DNA of 64,000 nt from Chitinophagales bacterium (lineage in GTDB: Bacteria > Bacteroidota > Bacteroidia > Chitinophagales > UBA8649): the NCBI GenBank assembly GCA_020635975.1, contig JACJYT010000009.1, positions 1 to 64,000 of the forward strand. Direction: 5' to 3'. A model generated the notes under the pieces. The model was given only the letters and a program-made list of their open reading frames with translations, did not search any database and had not been told where the DNA came from. Shown here piece after piece: positions 1-9,641 of the stretch (positions are counted from its first letter, which is position 1; each line of letters begins with the position of its first letter). A program made the translations under genes and the position numbers.

Positions 1-8
1 TATAAATG

Positions 9-40
9 AAAAACCCTTAAGCAAGCTTAAGGGTTTTTTT
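9..40. terminator. Rho-independent terminator, palindromic
   Basis: A nearly perfect palindrome (AACCCTTAAGC / GCTTAAGGGTT) is followed by a run of seven T on the plus strand and preceded by A-rich sequence, so it can act in both directions. It probably ends a gene lying left of the window. Confidence 0.75.
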
Positions 41-163
41 ATGTCGATATATTAACTCTTTAAGCCGAATTATGGATTAGAACTTTGTATTGAAAATAAA
101 AAGTACAATAAATCAGTAACTTAGCTTCGAAAGCCATAGCACCGCTAAGCGTACAGAAGGGGC

Positions 164-1765
164 TTAATAAACTTGTGCTAAGGCTTCTACTTTAAAATCG
201 CTGGTGGTGTAGAAATTAATTTCAGGGAAATCTTCTCGAGCCACTTTTAATATCCAAGCGGAATCTGCCAAGAAAACCATATTTCCTTCTTTGTCGTGAA
301 CAATATTCGTGTGTTTTCTTCTAACAAATTCATTTAATTTCTCGGCATTATCACTTTTTATCCAACAAGCTTTGTAGTAGTTCAATGGACGAAAATCGGC
401 CGTAGCCCCATATTCATGTTTAAGTCGGTATTGAATAACCTCAAATTGCAATTGACCAACTGTTCCGATTATTTTTCGATTTCCCAAGTTATGAACAAAC
501 AATTGCGCAACGCCTTCATCACTTAATTGATCCACCCCTTTTTCTAGCTGCTTCGACTTCATTGGGTCCATATTAACCACTTCTCTAAACATTTCTGGAG
601 AGAAGCTTGGAATCCCTTTGTAAAATAACTTTTCACCTTCACTTAGGGTATCTCCAATTTTAAACGTACCGGAATCGTAGAGTCCCACAACATCCCCAGG
701 ATAGGCATCGTCAATTACACTTTTCTTTTGTGCCATGAAACTAGTCGGATTATTAAATCTTACTTTTTTGTCGTGGCGACTATGGTAATAAAAGGTATTT
801 CTTTCAAACTTACCAGAACAAATCCGTAAAAAGGCTATTCTATCTCTATGATTCGGGTCTAAATTGGCGTGAATTTTAAAAACGAAGCCCGTAAATTTAG
901 CTTCATCGGGACTTACCAATCGCGCTTGCGTTTCTCTCGGTCTAGGGTTAGGTGCAAACTCAATAAAGGTGTCGAGCATTTCTTTTACACCAAAATTGTT
1001 CACAGCACTACCAAAAAAAACTGGAGCTAACTCTCCTTTTAAGTATGGTTCTGCATCAAAATCTTCATAAACCCCCTGAATCAGCTCTACATCTTCTCTG
1101 AGCTGATTGGCATAAGCCTTTCCAATTTTATTATCTAGGTCTGGGGTATTCAAATCTTTGAATTGAATTAAATCCTCTTGCTTTTGACCAGCAGAAAACA
1201 AGTTCAGTTCATTAGCTTGTAAGTTGTATACCCCTTTGAAACTCTTGCCCATGCCTATAGGCCAAGTAAGTGGACGTACTTTTATATCTAATTTGGCTTC
1301 TAACTCATCTAAAAGATCGTAAGGATCCCGTCCATCCCTATCTAATTTATTGATAAATACAATTACTGGAGTGTTCCTCATTCGACAAACCTCCATCAAA
1401 CGCTCCGTTTGCTCTTCTACTCCCTTTACACAATCTATTACCAAGATAACACTGTCTACTGCAGTAAGTGTTCTGTAGGTATCTTCGGCGAAGTCTTTGT
1501 GACCAGGGGTGTCTAAAATATTGATTAACTTGTCTTTATATTCGAAAGCCATAACCGATGTAGCCACAGAAATCCCTCTTTGCTTTTCGATTTCCATAAA
1601 ATCCGAAGTGGTGGCTTTCTTTATCTTATTCGACTTCACTGCCCCAGCTGTTTGAATGGCGCCCCCAAAAAGAAGTAACTTTTCAGTTAGGGTTGTTTTA
1701 CCAGAATCCGGGTGAGCGATAACTGCAAAGGTTTTACGCTTCTTTATTTCTTCTACTAAACTCAT
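164..1765 (-). CDS. prfC: Peptide chain release factor 3 (RF3)
   Basis: This is a translational GTPase that recycles RF1/RF2 from the ribosome after peptide release. The 533-residue length matches the family. The P-loop AHPDSGKT lies at residues 17-24, followed by the G3 motif DTPGHKDF and the G4 motif NKLD. The RF3 C-terminal domain ([16 protein letters not shown]) follows. It is the only gene on its strand here, with a short A/T-rich leader containing TAAATTTG about 16 nt before the start. The extra motifs around HPDSGKT and [10 protein letters not shown] are RF3-typical rather than EF-G-typical, so the assignment is firm. Confidence 0.96.
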   Translation of the reverse strand: MSLVEEIKKRKTFAVIAHPDSGKTTLTEKLLLFGGAIQTAGAVKSNKIKKATTSDFMEIEKQRGISVATSVMAFEYKDKLINILDTPGHKDFAEDTYRTLTAVDSVILVIDCVKGVEEQTERLMEVCRMRNTPVIVFINKLDRDGRDPYDLLDELEAKLDIKVRPLTWPIGMGKSFKGVYNLQANELNLFSAGQKQEDLIQFKDLNTPDLDNKIGKAYANQLREDVELIQGVYEDFDAEPYLKGELAPVFFGSAVNNFGVKEMLDTFIEFAPNPRPRETQARLVSPDEAKFTGFVFKIHANLDPNHRDRIAFLRICSGKFERNTFYYHSRHDKKVRFNNPTSFMAQKKSVIDDAYPGDVVGLYDSGTFKIGDTLSEGEKLFYKGIPSFSPEMFREVVNMDPMKSKQLEKGVDQLSDEGVAQLFVHNLGNRKIIGTVGQLQFEVIQYRLKHEYGATADFRPLNYYKACWIKSDNAEKLNEFVRRKHTNIVHDKEGNMVFLADSAWILKVAREDFPEINFYTTSDFKVEALAQVY

Positions 1766-1962
1766 GCTTTCTATTGAGCTGCAAATTTACGGGGATAAGC
1801 TGATATAAAGAAATAAGCCTAGGCTTTTAATCCTCTTGCTTCATCTTAGTTAGCTGCAACTTGCAAAGCCAGCTCCTAAAGGCAACAGGAGTTCTTTAGA
1901 AATTTCGAATAAAGCCAAACAAATCCGCATAATTTTCCCTACTTTTAGATAAACTACCAACC

Positions 1963-2454
1963 ATGTTGATTAGAAATGCAAGTATAGAGGATTTAGAGGG
2001 AATTCGTATGATTTACAATTATGCTATTTTAAACACGAATTCGGTATACGCCTACCAGGAATTAAGTGTAGCGGAAATGCAAACCTGGTTTGCACAAAAG
2101 CAAGAAAATTCTTTCCCTGTGCTCGTTATGGAATTAGATCAAGTTATTGTAGGTTTTGCAAGTTTTGGCACTTTTAGAGCTTGGCCTGCTTTTCAGAGCA
2201 CCGTTGAACATAGCGTACACACCCACCCTCATTATTACTCGAAAGGCATTGCTACGCAACTCTTAAAAGCACTAATTCAAGCTGCAAAAAAGCTCCATTA
2301 TCATGTGATGATAGGAGGCATTGATGCCAACAATGAGGTAAGTTTAAAACTTCACAAAAAATTGGGTTTCGTGGAAGTTGGACACCTACCTCAAGTTGCC
2401 TTTAAATTCGATTCTTGGTTAGATTTAAAGTTCCTACAGTTAATTCTTGTGTAG
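1963..2454 (+). CDS. GNAT N-acetyltransferase, phosphinothricin acetyltransferase-like
   Basis: A 163-residue single-domain acetyltransferase using acetyl-CoA. The opening IRNASIEDLEGIRMIYNYAI and the following block TNSVYAYQELS are typical of the Pat/YwnH/MddA branch. That branch acetylates phosphinothricin, methionine sulfone and related amino-acid analogues. The acetyl-CoA loop region YYSKGIATQLLKALI and the C-terminal GFVEVGHLPQVAFKFDSWLDL also fit. The real substrate cannot be told from sequence. The gene stands alone and converges on the lipoprotein gene with only four bases between stop codons. Confidence 0.85.
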   Translation: MLIRNASIEDLEGIRMIYNYAILNTNSVYAYQELSVAEMQTWFAQKQENSFPVLVMELDQVIVGFASFGTFRAWPAFQSTVEHSVHTHPHYYSKGIATQLLKALIQAAKKLHYHVMIGGIDANNEVSLKLHKKLGFVEVGHLPQVAFKFDSWLDLKFLQLILV

Positions 2455-2458
2455 TGTT

Positions 2459-3040
2459 CTATTGAACTACTACATCGAAGCTTACTTCAATATCTGTTGC
2501 TCCACCTGCATTAGTGATATCGCCCGAACTAACGCCAGTAGCAAACTTATCGCCTTGATGACGAAGAACCACGCTAAATTGTCCGCTTGAAGCCCCTTGC
2601 GTGGAAGCATAATTAATTAAACCAATTGGATTCGTATTATTGTCAAAATCGTTGTAAGAAACACTTAAGTTTAAGGCGTTGTCTATAAGAAAGAAGAATT
2701 GATGGTCCTCTCCTTCCTCGAGTATTTCGCTAGTTATATCGTCTGCAGGACTTTCACTTTCGTTTAGTACATAAAGTCTTAAGGAATAGTTAGTATTCGC
2801 ATTCAACGTATCTGCACTAAATATTGGTGCTTGTCCACCATCCCCATCTAAATCTTGAAATTGTATAATTCTGGTTTGAGAAGAATCGCTAGGGGTGAAT
2901 TCCAAGCGTAAGGTAGTGATTAATTCTTCGTCATTTATGATAATTGGCTCATCCTTATTACACCCTTGAAGGATAAAAATCAAAAGAGCAAAAGCAAATA
3001 AATTTTTAATAGACAAGTTTACAAAACCGGTGTTTTTCAT
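2459..3040 (-). CDS. Lipoprotein downstream of TonB receptor
   Basis: A 193-residue protein with a lipoprotein signal peptide: hydrophobic stretch LFAFALLIFILQ followed by the lipobox-like QGC at residues 25-27. The mature part has acidic loops and a beta-rich look (DLDGDGGQAPIFSADTL). It lies 18 bp downstream of the TonB-dependent receptor gene on the same strand. It is therefore very probably co-transcribed and may act with the receptor at the cell surface, possibly as a substrate-capturing partner. I do not recognise a named domain. The C-terminal GGATDIEVSFDVVVQ is repeat-free. Confidence 0.7.
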   Translation of the reverse strand: MKNTGFVNLSIKNLFAFALLIFILQGCNKDEPIIINDEELITTLRLEFTPSDSSQTRIIQFQDLDGDGGQAPIFSADTLNANTNYSLRLYVLNESESPADDITSEILEEGEDHQFFFLIDNALNLSVSYNDFDNNTNPIGLINYASTQGASSGQFSVVLRHQGDKFATGVSSGDITNAGGATDIEVSFDVVVQ

Positions 3041-3058
3041 AATTTTATTTTTAAATGA

Positions 3059-5341
3059 TTAAAAGATTAATGTTGTTCTTAATACAAGGTTCACTCCCAT
3101 ATCGTCGGCATAATATCGATAGCGATTTAAATAGTTTCTGTAAGATTTATTCAATAAATTTTGTCCCTCCAATTGAACCTGCATACCGAGATGCTTAAAG
3201 TTGAACTTTGTAGCAAGCTGTGCTCCTAATAAGAAATTGCCGGGAGGAGCTTCTGTGAAATCAAAAACTGGAGCTCGAACTTGCTGCCAAGTGTAAGTGC
3301 CAACTAAGTTTAACTTAAGTTCCTTCAATTTTTTATGGAATGCAAAATCATAACTTAGGCTGTTCTCCAAATAATCGGCGGGCATAAAGCTTATATTCTC
3401 TTTAGCGTCCAAATCTTTTGCTCTAACTATTGCAGACTTCAAATTCCAATACAGATTCTTAGCTACTTGTGTTTGCATGGCAAAATCAAAACCCCAGAGC
3501 AAGGCTTTACTGGCTTCATAATTAAACACTGGGAAAGCACCTCTTATGCTGAGCTCAAGCAGATCTTGAGGTTTTAGTTGGATGTAATTATGAAAATATT
3601 GAAAATATGGACTGATTTCAATAAAAAACAAATCCGACTTCAAATAGCTAAAACTTTGGTTAAACGACCAAAGACTCTCCTTATCAAAATTTGGATTTCC
3701 TCTTTCAATAGCTGCAGCACCATGATGTAGTCCGTTGCTATAAAGTTCATTAATTTCTGGAGCGCGCTGTACATAACTTAGGTTAAGTCTATAGGTAAAA
3801 TCTTTCTTTAGCTTAGTTGAGAAGCCCGCATTAAGTGCCAAATTATTAAATAGGTGGCGGTTGTTAATCAAGTTTTGGTCTTCATAAAATCGGACTAACA
3901 TATTCTGATATTCGTAGCGAGCACCAAATTCAAACAAAAGCTTTTCTAATTTCAGTTCTTGAATAGTGTATAAAGCCAAGACTTGTTTTCTATAATTTGG
4001 TATAAGTGGTTTTACATTTAAATCGGGAGAATTATAATTCACCTTAGATTGAAATTGTGTTCCAATTTCGTACTTAAAATTAGCTTTAGAATTGGAATAA
4101 TAGCTTTGAAATTCCTGACTCAATAAGTTTAGTGCCAAAGAAGCTTGGTTGCTCGATCTTCGAATATCATATTCACTTCTTGCATTGGCTTGAAAAGCAT
4201 AAACCAAATTAAGCGCCCCTTTAGTTAAATTCTGTAAGTGATTTATTTTAAGAGTATTATGATAAACTTCTTGAAAGGGCTTGTCTATCTTAAATTGTAT
4301 TTTATCTTCCGTATAAAAAGGTTCTTCGCGTTGAAAAGCTTCTTCCAAATCGCTTAGGTTGCCTATATGCGAGCCGCGTAAAATACCTAATTTGCTTCTA
4401 TAAAAACTGTATTGCACTTGGGTATTAAATTGGTTGCGTATATAGGCTAATTGCACATTCAAAGCTTGCTCTTCTCTGGCGGTATTGTTTAAAAAGTAAG
4501 TAGCTGCTTTATTATCGCCCGACTTGCTATAAGAGCCTTGAACTCTCCACGAAAAATAAGGATTTTTCTGGATGCCACCTTCCAAACTTGCAGAAAGAGC
4601 CATTTTCAAGCCATTACTAAATCCCGCCATATGGAGTTTACCATGTACATGTGGGTCTTTAGGCATGAGATCATTTTCCAGTAAAATAGCGCCTCCCATA
4701 GCTCTAGTGCCATATTTCAAAGCTCCAGCTCCTTTCACTACGGTAATTTTCTGTAAAGAAAAAGGATCTATCTCAGGGGCATGTTCATTACCCCATTGTT
4801 GCGATTGAAGTGCTACGCCATTTTGCAGTATTTCCACCCTATTGCCAAACAAACCATGAATCATTGGTTTGCTCACTCCAGCACCTGTTTCTACCGCGCT
4901 TACGCCACTTATCGAACGGAGTATAGTACCTAGATTTTCGCCCATCTTTGCGGCCAATACTTCTCCTTGCAAACTGGAAGTTGCCGCAGTTTTATTCAAA
5001 GTTTCTTTATGTCGCAGTACAGTAACACTTTCTAAAAGTTCGTCGTGGTGCTCCAACATAAAAACGATAGAAGTATCGCTAGTCAATTGAAGATACATGT
5101 GTTTAGTTTCACAACTGAGATGAGAAAAAGCGAGATGATAAGAGCCAGGACAAATATTCTTTAGCTCAAAACTACCATCGGCAGCGGTATACACAGCTAA
5201 TTGTTGATCTACCAATACTACAGATGCTAGTTCTAAACTAGTACCATCGTGCTCGTCGACAACCCTACCCTTTATCTGCAAAGAACAGTTCTGCGCATAA
5301 AGCTGCGAAAGTAAAAATAAAATGACTACTAGTCGTTTCAT
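3059..5341 (-). CDS. TonB-dependent outer-membrane receptor, possible metal uptake
   Basis: A 760-residue outer-membrane transporter. Residues 1-16 form a signal peptide. Residues about 20-95 form a carboxypeptidase-regulatory beta-sandwich (IKGRVVDEHDGTSLELASVVL), followed by the plug (ILRSISGVSAVETGAGVSKPMIHG and KGAGALKYGTRAMGGAI) and a long beta-barrel ending in LVLRTTLIF. The plug has a His/Glu-containing stretch (QWGNEHAPEIDPF) seen in receptors proposed to import metals; metal uptake is inference. A 23-bp perfect palindrome just upstream of a -7 box suggests repressor control by a Fur/Zur-type protein. It heads an operon with the downstream lipoprotein. The start is placed 4 nt after the -7 box, implying a leaderless mRNA. 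Confidence 0.9.
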   Translation of the reverse strand: MKRLVVILFLLSQLYAQNCSLQIKGRVVDEHDGTSLELASVVLVDQQLAVYTAADGSFELKNICPGSYHLAFSHLSCETKHMYLQLTSDTSIVFMLEHHDELLESVTVLRHKETLNKTAATSSLQGEVLAAKMGENLGTILRSISGVSAVETGAGVSKPMIHGLFGNRVEILQNGVALQSQQWGNEHAPEIDPFSLQKITVVKGAGALKYGTRAMGGAILLENDLMPKDPHVHGKLHMAGFSNGLKMALSASLEGGIQKNPYFSWRVQGSYSKSGDNKAATYFLNNTAREEQALNVQLAYIRNQFNTQVQYSFYRSKLGILRGSHIGNLSDLEEAFQREEPFYTEDKIQFKIDKPFQEVYHNTLKINHLQNLTKGALNLVYAFQANARSEYDIRRSSNQASLALNLLSQEFQSYYSNSKANFKYEIGTQFQSKVNYNSPDLNVKPLIPNYRKQVLALYTIQELKLEKLLFEFGARYEYQNMLVRFYEDQNLINNRHLFNNLALNAGFSTKLKKDFTYRLNLSYVQRAPEINELYSNGLHHGAAAIERGNPNFDKESLWSFNQSFSYLKSDLFFIEISPYFQYFHNYIQLKPQDLLELSIRGAFPVFNYEASKALLWGFDFAMQTQVAKNLYWNLKSAIVRAKDLDAKENISFMPADYLENSLSYDFAFHKKLKELKLNLVGTYTWQQVRAPVFDFTEAPPGNFLLGAQLATKFNFKHLGMQVQLEGQNLLNKSYRNYLNRYRYYADDMGVNLVLRTTLIF

Positions 5342-5345
5342 AAAA

Positions 5346-5353
5346 CAAAGCTA
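5346..5353 (-). promoter_or_regulatory. -7 promoter box of TonB receptor gene
   Basis: On the minus strand this reads TAGCTTTG, matching the Bacteroidetes -7 consensus TAnnTTTG. It ends exactly 4 nt before the receptor ATG, so the transcript should begin at or within one base of the start codon. Confidence 0.6.
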
Positions 5354-5358
5354 ACACA

Positions 5359-5381
5359 TTAATGCAACATTGTTGCATTAA
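5359..5381. promoter_or_regulatory. 23-bp perfect palindromic operator, Zur/Fur-like
   Basis: Two 11-bp arms (TTAATGCAACA and its exact complement) surround one central T. The site begins 5 bp upstream of the -7 box of the TonB receptor, so a bound dimer would cover the -33 region and block transcription. Size, symmetry and position match Fur-superfamily (Zur/Fur/PerR) operators. The specific regulator is inferred only; no Fur-family gene is in the window. Confidence 0.6.
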
Positions 5382-5438
5382 GCTAAGTTTTTTTTACTTA
5401 TTCAATCTAGCTATGTTGTAAAGCATTAGCATTTCAAA

Positions 5439-6920
5439 CTATTGGCCTTGAATAAACTTAGTTAAGCTTTCATTAAAATTATCCAATTTCACCCTAGCCT
5501 TAAAAATATGGGGATCTACAGCACGTTCGGTACAATCCATAATACTACAGGTTTCGCAAGCTTCGCTTACTAAACGAGAAACAATACTTGTATCCTTATG
5601 AAATTTAACCACTCGTTTAAAATTCTCATTGATTAATATTCCAATACTTACGCTTGTACTATAGCCGCTAACTGGATACATTGGTCTAGCTGCAGAAATG
5701 ATAAAATAAGAATCTTTAGAATCCATATAATTCGAAATTTGCGCTTTAACCAAGTTAAAGTCGGCCGGATTAGAACTAGCTTGTTGCACTTCTAAATCAT
5801 TCAATATTTGCAAACTAATCCATCTTCTGCAATAATGTAAATCTTTACTAGAAGCATGCGGATTATGCAGGCGGCCTAGATGCAATTCTTTGGTAATATT
5901 ATAACGAGATAAACTTTGTGGCTTCGATAAGCGAAGAAAGAATAAAGAATTCAATTTGAAAAACTTAGGCAATACATTGGTTAAGCGATGCATGTACATT
6001 TCTGGAGAAACGCCAAAGGCATCTGCTAAGGCAGCAAATTTATCGGCATTCCAGTATTCTTCTTCAAAAAAGACTTTTAAATCCTCTACCACTCTTTTTT
6101 GTGGCATAACCAAGGCAGTGGCAAAATAAGAAGCTAGAAAATTATTAAAAATTTCTGCAAATCCAGGATTGTTAAAATGCGTGGTAACCACTGGTCGAGG
6201 TTGAAGCGGCATGAAATTGAAGGCCAATTCTCTACCGAGAACAAACAGGAGTTGGTGTTCGCTTAAATTTGGATTAAGATAAAGTACTTTCTCTTCATCT
6301 CGAAAAACAGCCCGCAGATTACTTAAATGTTTTGGTAAGAAGGCAAATTGATAGGCATAATTATCGGTCAATAGTTTTTTTAAGACCGTTGAATCATAAA
6401 CTCTATCCTCTTTTAGTCCGTATTCGATTCTGAAGTTTAACACCGCTTGTTCTGTATCTTCAAAAAAGTTTTCCTTAAGTTCTTGATAGGAACGCAAAAC
6501 AGAAAAATAGAAATATTCTGTTTGCAAATCATGATTTCTAGCAATCTCAACAATGGTATTTAAGAAGGCGTTAATTTTCATTGGAGAGTTAGCCAAGAGC
6601 TCTACAAGACTGCTTAGATCAAAGCCCAACATATCTAAGGGTAGATCGCTCAAGGTATTCGACTGAAGCAACAATTCGAGAGCGGCAAACTCCTTGGGAA
6701 GTTTTATGGATACTAACTCGTCGTACTTTACATCTAAAGCCAACGCCAAGGCACTTATTTTTTCGGCTTTAGGGTATTTCTTCCCTTTTTCAATTTCGTT
6801 AAGATAGGAATTAGAAATACCTGTTTTTTCAGATAACTGCAAAGGATTTAACTTTCTCTTCGTACGAAGGTATTTAAGTTTAATTCCGAATATTAAGCGT
6901 ATGTTTTCGTCTGAAGGCAA
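5439..6920 (-). CDS. XRE-family regulator with ImmA/IrrE-like domain (ScfR/RamB type)
   Basis: A 493-residue transcription factor. The N-terminal helix-turn-helix (LRTKRKLNPLQLSEKTGISNSYLNEIEKGKKYP) covers about residues 14-47. A degenerate IrrE/ImmA-like middle region follows (HQLLFVLGRELAFNFM near residue 225). The C-terminus has the cysteine pattern ETCSIMDCTERA found in short-chain acyl-CoA-responsive regulators such as ScfR, RamB and PrpR. Such proteins control carbon and fatty-acid metabolism genes in other bacteria; the target here is unknown. The zinc-protease HExxH signature is not intact (GRELAF), so it is a sensor rather than a protease. The chosen start is TTG; no in-frame ATG precedes the HTH. 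Confidence 0.82.
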   Translation of the reverse strand: MPSDENIRLIFGIKLKYLRTKRKLNPLQLSEKTGISNSYLNEIEKGKKYPKAEKISALALALDVKYDELVSIKLPKEFAALELLLQSNTLSDLPLDMLGFDLSSLVELLANSPMKINAFLNTIVEIARNHDLQTEYFYFSVLRSYQELKENFFEDTEQAVLNFRIEYGLKEDRVYDSTVLKKLLTDNYAYQFAFLPKHLSNLRAVFRDEEKVLYLNPNLSEHQLLFVLGRELAFNFMPLQPRPVVTTHFNNPGFAEIFNNFLASYFATALVMPQKRVVEDLKVFFEEEYWNADKFAALADAFGVSPEMYMHRLTNVLPKFFKLNSLFFLRLSKPQSLSRYNITKELHLGRLHNPHASSKDLHYCRRWISLQILNDLEVQQASSNPADFNLVKAQISNYMDSKDSYFIISAARPMYPVSGYSTSVSIGILINENFKRVVKFHKDTSIVSRLVSEACETCSIMDCTERAVDPHIFKARVKLDNFNESLTKFIQGQ

Positions 6921-7020
6921 ATTGATGTATTGTAATGCTAAGGTAGTTCAATAATTTGATTTATGAAATAAGCCAAAGTCCTTAAACCCGAATTTTGCCG
7001 TAGAAATTCTATTCTAAATA

Positions 7021-7053
7021 AAAAATCCCAAGCTTTATAACTTGGGATTTTTG
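7021..7053 (-). terminator. Rho-independent terminator after DUF2795 gene
   Basis: Stem AAATCCCAAG / CTTGGGATTT with a 7-nt loop, flanked by A-runs and T-runs. It lies between the DUF2795 stop codon and the start of the XRE regulator, so it separates the two minus-strand units. Confidence 0.75.
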
Positions 7054-7072
7054 TATCTTCTAAAAATATTAT

Positions 7073-7294
7073 TTAGTATTCTTCTTCGTCGAAAAAGAAA
7101 TCATCTTTAGTTGGGTAATCTGGCCAAATATCTTCAATGCCTTCATAGATTTCATCATCGTCTTCTAACTCTTGTAAGTTTTCAATTACTTCAACCGGAG
7201 CTCCAGAACGAATAGCATAATCAATTAAATCATCTTTAGTTGAAGGCCAAGGCGCATCTTCCAAATAGGTTGCTAGTTCAAGTGTCCAAAACAT
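7073..7294 (-). CDS. DUF2795 family small acidic protein
   Basis: A 73-residue, strongly acidic protein (MFWTLELATYLEDAPWPSTK..., ending DDFFFDEEEY). The conserved block APWPSTKDDLIDYAIRSGAP and the IWPDYPTKDDFFF tail are widely conserved in Bacteroidetes as DUF2795. The function is unknown; a nucleic-acid-binding or regulatory role has been suggested only by fold similarity. It is preceded by its own promoter-like TATTTTTGC about 20 nt before the ATG and followed by a terminator, so it is probably monocistronic. Confidence 0.85.
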   Translation of the reverse strand: MFWTLELATYLEDAPWPSTKDDLIDYAIRSGAPVEVIENLQELEDDDEIYEGIEDIWPDYPTKDDFFFDEEEY

Positions 7295-7351
7295 AGTCTT
7301 AAAATTTTAGCGTGCAAAAATAACTTATTTCCAATAATAATATAGCTTTTT

Positions 7352-7903
7352 TTAATCTTTTTTAGGTAGCCATTTTATTTCGTCTACTCGCAAATCTTTT
7401 GCCAACTTTCTAGCTAATACAAAGAGGTAATCAGACAATCTATTTAAATATTTAATTATCAATTCATTAACTGCTTCATTTTGTGCTAAAGCAACACATA
7501 AACGTTCTGTTCTTCTACAAACTGTTCTTGCAAGGTGACAGTAAGAAACATGCACGTGACCCCCAGGTAGAATAAAAGAACGCAATTCTTCTAAATCTTG
7601 ATTCATTAAATCTATCTGCTTTTCTAAATTTTCGATCTCGCTTGGATTAATTTCGGCAAAGAAGGTATTTTTCTTACCTTCAGGACTAGCGAGGTGAGCC
7701 CCAATAGTGAATAATTGCTCTTGAATTAAAAGCAAGTTAGCTTTCTGTTCTGCATCTGTACAAACATCCTTAACTAGTCCGATGTAGGCATTCAACTCAT
7801 CGACCGTACCGTAAGTGTCTATCTTTAAATCTGCTTTAGAAATACGCTTACCGCCAAACAAAGAGGTTTCTCCTTTATCGCCAGTTTTCGTGTAAATTTT
7901 CAT
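7352..7903 (-). CDS. Cob(I)alamin adenosyltransferase, PduO type
   Basis: This enzyme transfers the adenosyl group of ATP to cob(I)alamin to form coenzyme B12. The 183-residue protein has the PduO-type ATP-binding N-terminus (TKTGDKGETSLFGGKRISK, then TYGTVDELNAYIGL) and the C-terminal motif RTVCRRTERL, with catalytic arginines. It lies 24 bp downstream of the RemB-like barrel gene on the same strand and is probably co-transcribed, although no functional link is evident. No cobalamin biosynthesis genes are nearby, so salvage of imported B12 is the likely context. Confidence 0.95.
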   Translation of the reverse strand: MKIYTKTGDKGETSLFGGKRISKADLKIDTYGTVDELNAYIGLVKDVCTDAEQKANLLLIQEQLFTIGAHLASPEGKKNTFFAEINPSEIENLEKQIDLMNQDLEELRSFILPGGHVHVSYCHLARTVCRRTERLCVALAQNEAVNELIIKYLNRLSDYLFVLARKLAKDLRVDEIKWLPKKD

Positions 7904-7927
7904 AGCTTTCTTTTGTTAAAAGATTAA

Positions 7928-9604
7928 CTAATAAGCCATCGACCTATATGGCATATTCAAGCGAAGTCCTACCCCAATCCATGTACTCGAACTATTTTGC
8001 GCTTTAATATCGCTATCAATGTTTCTATAGCTAACACTTAAATCTGCATACATGTTGTGAAAAAACTGATAAGATGCAAGAAATTCAATATAGTTCGTTC
8101 TAAACGCCTTACCTTGACCAACCCAATTATCAAATTCGTTAGTTGCTAAATTTCCGTTAGATTGCTGAAAAATATCACCACCATATAAAGTGCCTACGGT
8201 ATCCATTCCGTGCACCGCGTTAATGTAAGTTAGTCTCAAATTTAACTGCGGTAGCTTCGCCGGTTGGTAACGCGCAATTGCTATAAATTCTCTAAAGTTT
8301 GCCCCTAGAGGATGCGCCAATTCTTGATTATAATGGGTATAATTAGCTAGCTGTTGCCCTTGATTACTGTTGTGGGTATAAATAAAAGGTCTCGCCATGT
8401 TATATTCTACTTGTAGATCCAAATTATCTAAGCCACCTACATTAATATATTTAAAGCCTTGCTGAATAGCATATTTATTTGCCCACCAACCATCTGTTTT
8501 TCGGATGTGTTCAAAATTAAATTCGTCCATTACGAATTGGCCATAAAACTGCATAGTACTCGCAACATTCGCTTTGTAATCAAAACCAACCATGGCATTA
8601 TCTGGACTACCCAAAGCTTGTTCTATGCTTCTATAAAAAATTAAAGGGTTCAAATAGTGTAATTCAAAGTGCTTACTTCTTGTTATTATTACCCCTTCAA
8701 ATACACCCAAATCTAACCACTTGGTAACATTGAAATTTAAGTGATGGAAAGCGCCGTATTTCTTGTCTAATAGTCGGTCGGTACCCCTTGCATATTGTCC
8801 AGTTAACTCTGCAAAAATGCTTTGGTAGTTTATTTTCCAAACTTTGATGTTCATCTTCAAAAACATGTAGGCGGCTGCGTTATCCGACAACATCATAGAG
8901 CGATAACCATTTCCAATAAAGTTCTTGTCGTAACCAAATTGAAAATCTAGGTGCTTAATAACATTAAAGGTCATATACCCTCGGGTAGTGAAGTAATCTT
9001 GACCACCTTCTTGATATTCCTTCCAATAGGCATCCCCTGGTACATGAGCGAATTCTCTATTCACTCGTTCTTCTCTTACATAACTTGGAAAGCGCATCAG
9101 GTTACTACCTAAGTACATATAAAAGCCTAGTTTCTTTTTTATGTAGGCTCGCATTTCAAATCCTCTAGTGATATTATAAGTCAACTTATCTCCTAATTCT
9201 GGTGCGAAGTGAGTTTGCACTACTGGATTTAATTTCAAAATAAAGGCATCCGTATTTACGCCAAGCATAGAAGCTCTTTCTGGATAAAATATTTTTAAGA
9301 AGGGCCGTCTTTTAGTTTCAAAAGAATCTACCCATTCCGAATTATCATGCATTAAATATTCCAAATTAAACTTCATTTGCCCTGTTAAGTCTATGTTTGA
9401 ATTATACATAGCTTCGGCGTATTCTCCTATCGTTTTTTTGTTGTACGGTTTTACAGAAGTATGTGGAATCGGCAAGATTTTACCATATTGAATATCCAAT
9501 CTATCCATTTCATGGTAGCTATCTGTATTCAAAGGAGTGTAAGTTCCTTGGGCAAAAACAGAAGCATAGTAAGTTAGAAATATAAATAAAGCGAGGTATC
9601 TCAT
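7928..9604 (-). CDS. Outer-membrane barrel protein, RemB/Wzi-like
   Basis: A 558-residue exported protein with signal peptide MRYLALFIFLTYYASVFAQ. The mature part is rich in aromatic alternating strands. The segments FQFGYDKNFIGNGYRSMMLSD and YQSIFAELTGQYARG resemble proteins annotated as gliding motility protein RemB and the capsule-assembly Wzi barrel family. It is predicted to be an outer-membrane beta-barrel. In Flavobacterium RemB is a mobile surface protein linked to gliding, but no gld/spr genes are in this window, so a role in gliding is inference. It probably forms an operon with the downstream adenosyltransferase. Confidence 0.7.
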   Translation of the reverse strand: MRYLALFIFLTYYASVFAQGTYTPLNTDSYHEMDRLDIQYGKILPIPHTSVKPYNKKTIGEYAEAMYNSNIDLTGQMKFNLEYLMHDNSEWVDSFETKRRPFLKIFYPERASMLGVNTDAFILKLNPVVQTHFAPELGDKLTYNITRGFEMRAYIKKKLGFYMYLGSNLMRFPSYVREERVNREFAHVPGDAYWKEYQEGGQDYFTTRGYMTFNVIKHLDFQFGYDKNFIGNGYRSMMLSDNAAAYMFLKMNIKVWKINYQSIFAELTGQYARGTDRLLDKKYGAFHHLNFNVTKWLDLGVFEGVIITRSKHFELHYLNPLIFYRSIEQALGSPDNAMVGFDYKANVASTMQFYGQFVMDEFNFEHIRKTDGWWANKYAIQQGFKYINVGGLDNLDLQVEYNMARPFIYTHNSNQGQQLANYTHYNQELAHPLGANFREFIAIARYQPAKLPQLNLRLTYINAVHGMDTVGTLYGGDIFQQSNGNLATNEFDNWVGQGKAFRTNYIEFLASYQFFHNMYADLSVSYRNIDSDIKAQNSSSTWIGVGLRLNMPYRSMAY

Positions 9605-9641
9605 ATTTTGCTTGGGTGTAATTAGTGGCTAAAAATACTAT

